This document shows positions 1-6,376 of a stretch of 7,492 bases of DNA, piece after piece. The stretch covers positions 1 to 7,492 of the forward strand of contig JASLXP010000371.1 in assembly GCA_030740295.1 (NCBI GenBank), given 5' to 3'. Position 1 is the first letter of the stretch, and each line of letters starts with the position of its first letter. The stretch is from Planctomycetota bacterium. Lineage in GTDB: Bacteria; Planctomycetota; PUPC01; JACPCR01. The position numbers and the translations under genes are program-made. Under the pieces are notes generated by a model that ran no database searches, was not told where the DNA came from, and saw only the letters and a program-made list of their open reading frames with translations.

Positions 1-1499
1 CGCCGGTTCAGCGGAATCTCATACAGGAGCTTAGCAGACGGGAGATCCCAGACCATCAGTTTCTGTCCCGTCAGGCTGGCTACTGATTTTCCATCTGGAC
101 GAAATGCGACCTCGAAGGGGGTGCGAGTATCGCCGGGCAAAAGGCCCAGCGGATTCCCCGTCAGCGCGTTGAGCACTGCGATTCCCCGGTCAGAAATCAG
201 GGCAAGTTGTTTTCGGCCGGGGCTGAGTGCGGGCCTTCCACGGGCGCCTTTTGGAATCTGGTAAACGACCTCGTGGGTTTTGATATTCCAGACGGCAAGT
301 TTTCCGCTCGCTCCGGCGGCCAGGACGTGATCTTCATCCACAAAGGCTGCGAAAGAAACATCCCGCTGGGCCCAGTTGTCACTGGGATACGGCTCATACG
401 CCAGCACCTGCCTTGTACTGGTGCCGGCGACCTTCAACACCATCAGTTTGTTTTTTGTGCCGCCTTGAAATTTATCTGATCGCCACAACAGAAGTGAGCC
501 GCTGGGGGAAACGTCCTGCACGTCCCCGGCAATTGGCAAGGAGAGCGAACCGAGAGAAACGCCGCGCGTGAGGCTGAACCTCTCCAATCGAGACCGGCCT
601 CCCGCATTAGCTTCCTTTGAATTGCAGTAAGCAATATTGCGGCTTGTGTTGAACAACAGGCTTACAGGTCGCTCCAGAAGCGACCGCGAGGATTTGAATG
701 CGATTGGCCTTGTGCTGACTTTGGCGGCAATGGCTGCATCGGGCTGAATCTCTCCGCCTGCATCCGTGGGCAACGTGATTTCCGGCACTGCGGACCAATC
801 CACTTCCCCGAATGGTGAATCTGCGACACCGACTGTACCAGCTACCGAAGTCCCGGACGATGTTCCCGGGCCGGCATTCGCGAGCTGTTGAGCCTCGACA
901 CTCAGTCTTTCCAACGGGATCATCATGGTAATGCCGTTGGTTCCCTGGATATGAGCCTGACCGTTTTCCACTTTCAGCAGCATGCCCTCGGCCAGAAGGG
1001 CGCCGTCCGCTCCTTTCCACTCACGCACACCTGCGGTCCCCGAGCCGCTCGCAAGCTTCTTGTCGCTGTCGCTCAGCTTATCGAGCGGAATCATCATGGT
1101 GATGCCGCTCGCGCTGCACACATGCACCTGCCCTTTTTCCACCTTCAACATCTTTCCTACCGTGATCAGCTTGCCATCGCTTCCCTTCCAGGATCTCATC
1201 CCTGACCCGCCCGTGGGTTTTTCTGTTTTTGAGGATGTTGACCGAGGCCGTTGACCTGCCAGTCTTTTTGCCTGGGCAGGAGGCAAAGTCGGCGTCATTA
1301 CCACACCGTTCATGCGGATCTTCACGCGTATCCAGCCGTTCGGCAGAACGTCCTCTACTTTTGTGGTGTGAGTCTTCCCGCCGAATTGAATCCGAACCCG
1401 GTCGCCCTTTTGAAATTCCTGCCCCAGGGAAGGGGCGGGAGACACCATGAGAATGACTGAACTCGAGAGCGCGAAAACAGCCAAGTTTCTCATCGTCAT
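1..1499 (-). CDS. Exported SHD1-tandem / WD40-like repeat protein (3' end beyond window)
   Basis: The open frame runs 499 codons from the ATG at 1497-1499 to the left edge with no stop, so the C-terminus is missing. Residues 1-26 look like a Sec signal peptide: a short basic start (MTMR), a hydrophobic core about 6-20, and likely cleavage near SLG-QE. Residues 28-80 form a small beta-rich, SH3/Tudor-like segment (GDRVRIQFGGK, NGWIRVKI). Two tandem SHD1-like domains follow (about 101-150 and 158-207), each with W-K-G-x-D-G and G-I-T-M-M-I-P-L-x-x-L-S. After a linker, WD40-like blades begin; the clearest end in LAVWNI (401-406) and LMVWDL (481-486). SHD1 domains are abundant in planctomycete exported proteins; their bacterial ligand is not known to me. 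The start is one base after the cyclase stop (TGA-A-ATG) with AAAGGGG five bases upstream, so translation is probably coupled. ATG at 1493 is an alternative. Probably an extracytoplasmic binding or scaffold protein; partner unknown. Confidence 0.85.
   Translation of the reverse strand, partial: MTMRNLAVFALSSSVILMVSPAPSLGQEFQKGDRVRIQFGGKTHTTKVEDVLPNGWIRVKIRMNGVVMTPTLPPAQAKRLAGQRPRSTSSKTEKPTGGSGMRSWKGSDGKLITVGKMLKVEKGQVHVCSASGITMMIPLDKLSDSDKKLASGSGTAGVREWKGADGALLAEGMLLKVENGQAHIQGTNGITMMIPLERLSVEAQQLANAGPGTSSGTSVAGTVGVADSPFGEVDWSAVPEITLPTDAGGEIQPDAAIAAKVSTRPIAFKSSRSLLERPVSLLFNTSRNIAYCNSKEANAGGRSRLERFSLTRGVSLGSLSLPIAGDVQDVSPSGSLLLWRSDKFQGGTKNKLMVLKVAGTSTRQVLAYEPYPSDNWAQRDVSFAAFVDEDHVLAAGASGKLAVWNIKTHEVVYQIPKGARGRPALSPGRKQLALISDRGIAVLNALTGNPLGLLPGDTRTPFEVAFRPDGKSVASLTGQKLMVWDLPSAKLLYEIPLNR
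879..1199 (-). repeat. Tandem duplication encoding two SHD1-like domains
   Basis: Two copies, 1050-1199 and 879-1028, are offset by exactly 171 bases (57 codons). By eye about 26 of 49 aligned residues are identical, including the W-K-G-x-D-G start, L-K-V-E-x-G-Q-x-H in the middle and G-I-T-M-M-I-P-L near the end. At DNA level the best-preserved block is the 21-base stretch at 1086-1106 and 915-935, which differs at only two positions. This is a coding domain duplication, not a mobile or regulatory repeat. Confidence 0.8.
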
Positions 1500-1500
1500 T

Positions 1501-2673
1501 TCAACCCCTTTCTGCAATCTGACTGATGATGTTCGAAGCAGGCTCCGCCCTCTCCACTCCCATCACCTGGATTTTCTTGCTTACATTCTTGAATGCCATC
1601 GGTTCTTTCTCTGTGAAGTAGATTTGGATTTTTATCTTGGCGATCTCCGCTCCCTTGCTGGCGATAAGTTGGTAGGTGTCGCGAGTGATCAGGATTTCAT
1701 TTTTCTGCGCTGCACTGCAGAGACGGGCGGCGATGTTGGTGGTGTGGCCGAGGGTGGTGTATCCGAGCCGCTCCGGGGGGCCGATGTTGCCGCACACGGC
1801 TTCTCCGGAATTGAAGCCGATGCCGAGGCCAGGCGCGGGTTTGCCTTCAGTTGTCCATTTCTTCATGACTTTGCTGTAAGCGCTCTGCATTTCCAGTGCG
1901 CAGTGCAGCGCGAGGACCAGATGGTTTTCAACAGGGACCGGCGCGCCCCAAACCGCGAAGACTTCGTCGCCGGCGAAGCTGATGACAGTGCCGTCGAACC
2001 GGTGGACGCATTCGACCATGCAGGCGAGGTATTCGTTAATCTGCTGGCGAACCTGTTCGGGGGGGAGTGATTCGGTTAGACCAGTGAAACCGCGCAGATC
2101 GGCGAAGAGGACTGTGACGTCGAGTTTGCGCACCGCCAGGAAGTCTTCCTCGGGCCTGGAGATCATCTCCTGAAAGACGTTTTCGCTGACGTACTTGATG
2201 AGGGTGCTCTCAAGCTTGCGAAGCCGGGTGACGTTCTGGATGACAAGTTGAACGCCGCTCGGCTTGGGCTGGACGGCAATTCGATAGGTGGCCACTTCAT
2301 CCCCTTCTTCAACGGTGCGTTCGACGAGTGCGGGTTCTCCGATGTTCCAGGTGCTCTCGACCAGGCTGTAAAGGACGCCGGAGCCAAGGGGGCTGTCATC
2401 AATCTGCGCGAGGGAACGTCCCCTTGCGGAATTGGATTTCGGGAGACCGAGCCACTCGGCCATCAGGTTGTTTACGACCTTCACCACCATCTGCCGGTCG
2501 AGGACCATGAACATCTCTTCGAGGCCGGCGATGGAAAGCTGGCCCCCATGGTCGGAGGACGGGCCGAGCGACACAAAGGAAACGGGCTTATCAATGCCTT
2601 GCGTTCTGAGCCGCTGGATCTCTTCACGAAGCTGGGAGAGTTCCCGCTCGTAATCTTCAGGTGTAGGGGGCAT
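1501..2673 (-). CDS. PAS-domain class III adenylate/guanylate cyclase
   Basis: A 390-residue protein predicted to convert ATP or GTP to a cyclic nucleotide; no membrane segment is visible, so it is probably cytoplasmic. Residues 5-24 are a short charged heptad-like helix, about 45-150 a PAS-like sensor, and 153-172 the helical linker (YVSENVFQEM) usual before a cyclase domain. The catalytic domain spans about 183-350. Both metal Asp residues are present (FADLRGFT, D192; AGDEVFAVWGAP, D236), as are the transition-state pair N313 and R317 (NIAAR) and the G-N-I-G segment at 295-298. The residue normally Lys in K-F-x-G-D is Ser232, while the second purine-specifying position keeps Thr306 (class IIIb type). 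Substrate is therefore uncertain. An in-frame TAG five codons upstream and absence of another nearby ATG fix the start, although GGAG sits too close to it (one base). It lies 36 bases after the kinase-like gene and one base before the SHD1 gene. Confidence 0.9.
   Translation of the reverse strand: MPPTPEDYERELSQLREEIQRLRTQGIDKPVSFVSLGPSSDHGGQLSIAGLEEMFMVLDRQMVVKVVNNLMAEWLGLPKSNSARGRSLAQIDDSPLGSGVLYSLVESTWNIGEPALVERTVEEGDEVATYRIAVQPKPSGVQLVIQNVTRLRKLESTLIKYVSENVFQEMISRPEEDFLAVRKLDVTVLFADLRGFTGLTESLPPEQVRQQINEYLACMVECVHRFDGTVISFAGDEVFAVWGAPVPVENHLVLALHCALEMQSAYSKVMKKWTTEGKPAPGLGIGFNSGEAVCGNIGPPERLGYTTLGHTTNIAARLCSAAQKNEILITRDTYQLIASKGAEIAKIKIQIYFTEKEPMAFKNVSKKIQVMGVERAEPASNIISQIAERG
1505..1511 (-). 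promoter_or_regulatory. Ribosome binding site for the SHD1-WD40 gene
   Basis: On the minus strand AAAGGGG lies within the last codons of the cyclase gene and ends five bases before the ATG at 1499. It favours that start over the in-frame ATG at 1493, and it supports termination-reinitiation across the TGA-A-ATG junction. Confidence 0.55.
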
Positions 2674-2709
2674 GCTCCGAAATATTCTCTATCGATTGGT
2701 CGGTCCGTG

Positions 2710-5700
2710 TTACTCGACACCAAGCCGCTTCAATCTTTCGGACCGGCGATGCTCGATCCGCTGGTGGTAGAGAGTGACGTCGACGCCGATACTTTTCAAA
2801 CGCTCGACCTCTTTGGCTGCAACAGCCGGCGAATCCATCTCGACCGCAAGCAGGACTGCGGCGAGGCGCATTTTGTAGTTGGACGGGCTGACGGCATCCA
2901 TTGCGAGCCGCCACATGCCCGAGGCGTGGAGGCGATCCCATGGCAAGGTGGTGACCTTCACTCCGCTTTGGACAGTGAGGCTGCGATCCGTTGCCCGAAA
3001 TATCTTACCTGCACTTGGCGGCTCGGTGAGGCTGTCGATCTTTGGTTTCTTTTGTGTGCGATTGAGGTGCTCTATGATGGCGTGTTTCAACCCGGGTAAC
3101 AGGTCGATTGTCTTTTGGATACTCAGCAGCTCGGGCGACGTTTCATATCTGCTGGCATCGAGGTATTCCGTGCATTGCTTGACGGCATCGGCGAAGCGCC
3201 ACTGGGCAACAAGGCTGTCGAGAATGACAAAGTTGGGGGTATCGAGGACTGGCTCGGCTGGCAGTTTCTCTGCAGGTTGGGGTGTGGTTACTTCCGGTTT
3301 AGGCTTTTCAGTTTCCGTTCCGGCTTCCAGCAGGGCTGCGTATTTATTTCGGGCCTGTGAGACATAGGGCTCGAGGTCGTAGTTCAGGAAGACGATTCGA
3401 TAAAGGTCGCGTGCTTCATCCTGGTCTCCAACCTTGATGGCTGTTTCAGCTCTTCGCGTGATCTCGCTGAACTCATCCTGTGCCCTGGCCCGAACACGCT
3501 GTGCCATCTGCACGGCCCAGTTTTCCATAGACCGGGTGGTCTGAGTTCTGGCGAAGTTTTCCAGGGAACGGATGGCTTCGCCCCATTTGTGCGTCGCTAT
3601 GTTCTGGTTGACGCGATCCGTCACGGAACGTTTGATGGCCGCGGAGCGGTCGACCGGCTTTGGTTTCGGTTTCTGACGGACAGTTTTCGGTCGTGATTTG
3701 GGCACTGTCCTGCGAATTGGTGGTGGAGCAGCTCTTGTCGGCTCGGACGTGCGCATGCTCCAGAAAATGGCGGCACCGATCACAAAGATAGCGGATGTGA
3801 CCACTGCGGTGATCAGGGCGACCGTCTCTCTCTCACGGGAACTGCGTTTACGCTCGTAGATGACCGACCTGCGGCGCGCGGTGGGTCGCGCCTGGCGGAC
3901 CGTTTGGACCGTTTGTACGGTCTGCACCGGCAGATCGCCCTGGAGCGTCGTGAGCGGGGCGGCCGGTGTCAGATGCTGCGAAGGCGCATCGAGCTCCAGC
4001 TTGGATTGGGGTGAAGGGAATTCTGCCGGCGGAGTTTCATAGTTACCGCCAAAAGGAAACTGGATCTGCGGTTTCTCTTCGTCCGGCAACGGTTCGAGCG
4101 CCTGTTGGGTGGGCGGTGGTGCTAAGGACTGCGGTGGTGGAGGAGCCGGTAAACCCACATCCTCCGCGTCTGAGACGTAAGTAACCGTACGGTCTATTTC
4201 ATCGACTGTGCCGGGCGATTGAGGCCCTTTCTGCAGGTTTGTGAGCTGCTGGGTCAGTTCAATGTCAAAGGTCGGGTCGATACTCAGTTGCCCTTGCCCC
4301 TCCCCTTCGGTTGCTGGCCTGACTGTGCCGTAGTCGACGGTAGCGTCGGTATCCGTGTGAGAAACGCTCTGCTCCATTCTGGCAAGAAGTTCCGCAGCCT
4401 TGAGAGTCTTGGCCCTGTCTGCATCCTGGAGAGTGAGTGCTTCCTCCTGGGCTTTCACCGTCTCCACATTGTCGGGATTGTAGAACGGCGACCGGGTGGG
4501 AGGCAGTGTCTCTTCCTCGGTGGGAAGCACGGCAGGTGGTGGGGATGTTTGAGGCTGGGTCATTTCCTGGGGAGCGTTGTCCTCCACAAAGCCCGTACGA
4601 GCTGGCTCCTGCTGCTGCGCCGGTGAGCCCTCAGCCGGTGGGTCTGTGCTTTTCTCGTCTGTGAGAGACTCGACGGGGGTTGCATCCGGCAGCATGCTCA
4701 GGATCTGTTGAACCGCTTCGTGCCTTTCGGTATCGGTATTGTCGGCGCCTATATCAGCTGTTTCCGCCGGCGCAGGCACTTCCGATATCTGGGTGGGGAG
4801 TTCCGAGAGTGTTCCGTTGAACAGAGAGTCCAGGTCGTCGATGACTTCATTCCAGGTGGGGTATCTGTCCTCAGGGCTGTATTCCATCATCCTGCAGATG
4901 ACCTTGCTCACGTCTTCGGGCACTTTGGGGTTGCGCTCTATCGGTGGAGTCAGGTAAGCCCTTCGGCCGTTTTCCAATTCATCGAATGGCGTATAGCCTG
5001 TGACCATTCGATAGAGAATGGCGCCAAGCGAATAGATGTCAGAGCGGCAATCGATGGAATCATTCGCGGCCTGTTCCGGCGAAAGGTATCTGGGATTCAT
5101 GATCCCAGTGCCGAACACCGAACCTTTCAACTCGGCAGACGATCCGGGCCCCAGTCCGAAATCAGAGACGAGAACCTTCGAATCACGGCCGAGCAGGATG
5201 TTGCCCGGTTTCAAATTGCGATGCAGAACCCCTGAATCAGACATGGCTCTCAAGCCGAAAGCGGCTGAACGCGCCACCTTGACCGCGCTCTCAGACTTAA
5301 CCGTTTTCTTCTCCCCGATACATTCGGAAAGGCTCTTGCCCTCGACAAATTTCATGGTCGTGAAAACGAAACCACGATGTTCCCCGACTTGGTATACCTG
5401 CAGGACATTGGGATGATTGAGATCGGCCACACGGCGAGACTGCGCCATATACCTGGTGATGAAATGTGGAAACCGTTTCGCCAGGAAGGGCGGCAGAATC
5501 TTGATTGCGATGACGGCACATTCAGCTGTGTGTTCAGCTCGATAAACGGACCCCAGGCTGCCATGACCAAGGAGCTCAACCACCTTGCATCCGCCAAACT
5601 CCTCGCCCAATAAGGGGTCTTCAGAACCTCTCAAGCCATGCGGCTTTTTCTTGGATTTCTTGGCCTTGCCCTCCGGAGGCCAGGTGAAGTGCGTACTGCA

Positions 5701-5790
5701 TCTTGGGCATTCGGCCCTCACCGGCCGTGAAAAATTCGGCAGCGTGAATGCCTTTTTGCATCCCGGACATTTTGCCAGGCGGGCTGACAT
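2710..5790 (-). CDS. Zinc-ribbon Ser/Thr kinase-like transmembrane receptor, predicted pseudokinase
   Basis: A 1026-residue protein. Residues 8-31 are a four-Cys zinc ribbon (C8, C11, C28, C31). A PknB-like kinase fold spans about 69-325: glycine loop GHGSLG (75-80), beta-3 Lys K97, catalytic loop HRNLKPGN (190-197), DFG (210-212), SPE (237-239), DIYSLG (251-256), R309. The catalytic Asp is Asn192 (AAT at 5215-5217) and the helix-C Glu aligns with Gln117 (CAG), so phosphotransfer is probably lost or weak while nucleotide binding may persist. Residues 330-650 are a low-complexity Pro/Thr/Glu/Gln linker. A TM helix (657-677) follows basic residues, placing the kinase fold in the cytoplasm. The outer part is a basic Pro-rich stalk, TPR-like helices (about 715-825 and 855-910) and a compact C-terminus (about 925-1026) with G-K-I-F-R-A-T-D and L-P-W-D-R-L. 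The ATG at 5790 is chosen because GGGGAG precedes it by six bases; an ATG at 5856 lies in frame. First gene of the likely operon. Kinase family is certain; ligand and target are unknown. Confidence 0.92.
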   Translation of the reverse strand: MSARLAKCPGCKKAFTLPNFSRPVRAECPRCSTHFTWPPEGKAKKSKKKPHGLRGSEDPLLGEEFGGCKVVELLGHGSLGSVYRAEHTAECAVIAIKILPPFLAKRFPHFITRYMAQSRRVADLNHPNVLQVYQVGEHRGFVFTTMKFVEGKSLSECIGEKKTVKSESAVKVARSAAFGLRAMSDSGVLHRNLKPGNILLGRDSKVLVSDFGLGPGSSAELKGSVFGTGIMNPRYLSPEQAANDSIDCRSDIYSLGAILYRMVTGYTPFDELENGRRAYLTPPIERNPKVPEDVSKVICRMMEYSPEDRYPTWNEVIDDLDSLFNGTLSELPTQISEVPAPAETADIGADNTDTERHEAVQQILSMLPDATPVESLTDEKSTDPPAEGSPAQQQEPARTGFVEDNAPQEMTQPQTSPPPAVLPTEEETLPPTRSPFYNPDNVETVKAQEEALTLQDADRAKTLKAAELLARMEQSVSHTDTDATVDYGTVRPATEGEGQGQLSIDPTFDIELTQQLTNLQKGPQSPGTVDEIDRTVTYVSDAEDVGLPAPPPPQSLAPPPTQQALEPLPDEEKPQIQFPFGGNYETPPAEFPSPQSKLELDAPSQHLTPAAPLTTLQGDLPVQTVQTVQTVRQARPTARRRSVIYERKRSSRERETVALITAVVTSAIFVIGAAIFWSMRTSEPTRAAPPPIRRTVPKSRPKTVRQKPKPKPVDRSAAIKRSVTDRVNQNIATHKWGEAIRSLENFARTQTTRSMENWAVQMAQRVRARAQDEFSEITRRAETAIKVGDQDEARDLYRIVFLNYDLEPYVSQARNKYAALLEAGTETEKPKPEVTTPQPAEKLPAEPVLDTPNFVILDSLVAQWRFADAVKQCTEYLDASRYETSPELLSIQKTIDLLPGLKHAIIEHLNRTQKKPKIDSLTEPPSAGKIFRATDRSLTVQSGVKVTTLPWDRLHASGMWRLAMDAVSPSNYKMRLAAVLLAVEMDSPAVAAKEVERLKSIGVDVTLYHQRIEHRRSERLKRLGVE

Positions 5791-5796
5791 CCGATT

Positions 5797-5802
5797 CTCC
5801 CC
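5797..5802 (-). promoter_or_regulatory. Strong ribosome binding site deciding the kinase-like gene start
   Basis: The minus strand reads GGGGAG, then six bases, then ATG at 5790. This is the best Shine-Dalgarno match in the window. It places the start directly before the zinc ribbon and makes the 22-codon extension to the in-frame ATG at 5856 unlikely. Confidence 0.7.
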
Positions 5803-6131
5803 GGAAATAAAGTGATACTCCAATCCATGGAGCTGTAGTGTGGTAACGCCAGTCACTCTTCCAGGACTGGTCCATCTCTACCCGCTTAGCAAATACCATG
5901 AAAGAAGGTCCAAACTTCATACGGTCGCGTCACGCTCACAGAGCCCGATGAGATTCAACATGATACAGGAAAAGGGGTTACTGACTAACACTAAATTAAC
6001 AAAAAATCTTGACTTCATTGTCCGGGAGCGAGCCAACTCCAGCCCGCCAATTGGAGAAGTAACATATCTGGAAACTGTGTCGTGTTTCGACCTCATTGCC
6101 ACGGGGACCAGCCTTGTGTGACTCGGCTATC

Positions 6132-6146
6132 TGGGTCTGTGACCCA
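6132..6146. repeat. Perfect palindrome TGGGTC-TGT-GACCCA, possible operator
   Basis: Two 6-base arms, TGGGTC and GACCCA, are exact reverse complements separated by three bases. It lies mid-way in the divergent region, about 230 bases before the activator start and about 340 before the kinase-like start. It also fills the spacer of a weak minus-strand promoter candidate (TTGACG at 6148-6153, GATAGC at 6126-6131). It could bind a dimeric regulator. There is no following T-run, so a terminator is unlikely. An arm of six can occur by chance in a region of this size. Confidence 0.35.
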
Positions 6147-6212
6147 CCGTCAACTTACGAGGATCCGGTTAGCTCGCTTCATTGGCACCGGCAAACACGG
6201 CGCATGTTTATT

Positions 6213-6241
6213 TTGCGTTCTCTGAGTTTAATGATTAGATT
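6213..6241 (+). promoter_or_regulatory. Weak sigma70-like promoter candidate for the activator gene
   Basis: TTGCGT (6213-6218) and TAGATT (6236-6241) are separated by 17 bases, with the AT-rich TTTAATGA between them. Matches to the consensus are 3/6 and 4/6. The implied 5' leader would be about 130 bases. It is the best-spaced plus-strand candidate seen, but it rests on eye matching alone. Confidence 0.25.
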
Positions 6242-6376
6242 CTGAGCAAATCAGGCCAGCGACGCGCACATTATAGGAGTTTTCGGACATCGGAGACTCA
6301 TCTGGATGCATGGACCACAGAGGATTGGCCACACTCCGACAGGGACACCCACTACTCACAGCCGCAGAATTAACAC

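Larger units (their letters stand above)
5791..6376. other. Divergent intergenic region, 586 bases, no gene
   Basis: The region separates the minus-strand operon from the plus-strand sigma54-activator gene and must hold promoters for both unless they have distant starts. It contains an AT-rich patch at about 5984-6013, a 15-base palindrome at 6132-6146 and only weak promoter matches. On the minus strand a TATCAT (5960-5965) has a good -10 shape but a poor -35. A TTGACG (6148-6153) with GATAGC sixteen bases on (6126-6131) has a good -35 but a poor -10. Small open frames here (for example 5840-6121 plus, 5917-6102 minus) show no family features. No convincing -24/-12 sigma54 promoter, NifA-type TGT-N10-ACA site, tRNA or terminator was seen. 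Confidence 0.6.

Noticed and set aside
1447..2070. A 207-codon plus-strand open frame opposite the cyclase catalytic domain
   Set aside because: It is an antisense shadow of a conserved catalytic domain, with no family features of its own.
2248..3099. A 283-codon plus-strand open frame opposite the cyclase and kinase-like genes
   Set aside because: It lies antisense to two well-supported genes, shows no recognisable domain, and is explained by codon bias on the coding strand.
5791..5856. 22-residue N-terminal extension of the kinase-like protein from the ATG at 5856
   Set aside because: A strong GGGGAG site six bases before the ATG at 5790 favours the shorter form, which starts directly at the zinc ribbon; the extension shows no motif.
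6032..6055. CTCCA ... TGGAG inverted repeat and CCAATTGG near 6045
   Set aside because: Five-base arms with a ten-base loop and a short palindrome are expected by chance; there is no T-run or promoter context.
6085..6101. Minus-strand TGGCA-N-rich stretch resembling a sigma54 promoter for the kinase-like operon
   Set aside because: The -12 position reads GA instead of GC and the flanking TTGC is missing, so it is a half match only.
5840..6121. Small open frames on both strands of the intergenic region (93 codons plus, 61 codons minus)
   Set aside because: They have no convincing ribosome binding site or recognisable domain and no compositional sign of coding; the plus-strand frame also extends across the likely leader of the kinase-like gene.
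6182..6204. TTGGCACC resembling the -24 element of a sigma54 promoter for the activator gene
   Set aside because: The -12 GC at the required spacing is absent; the bases there are CA within AACAC.
5791..6376. NifA-type upstream activator sites (TGT-N10-ACA) in the divergent region
   Set aside because: The TGT triplets I checked between about 6076 and 6207 have no ACA at the required distance.
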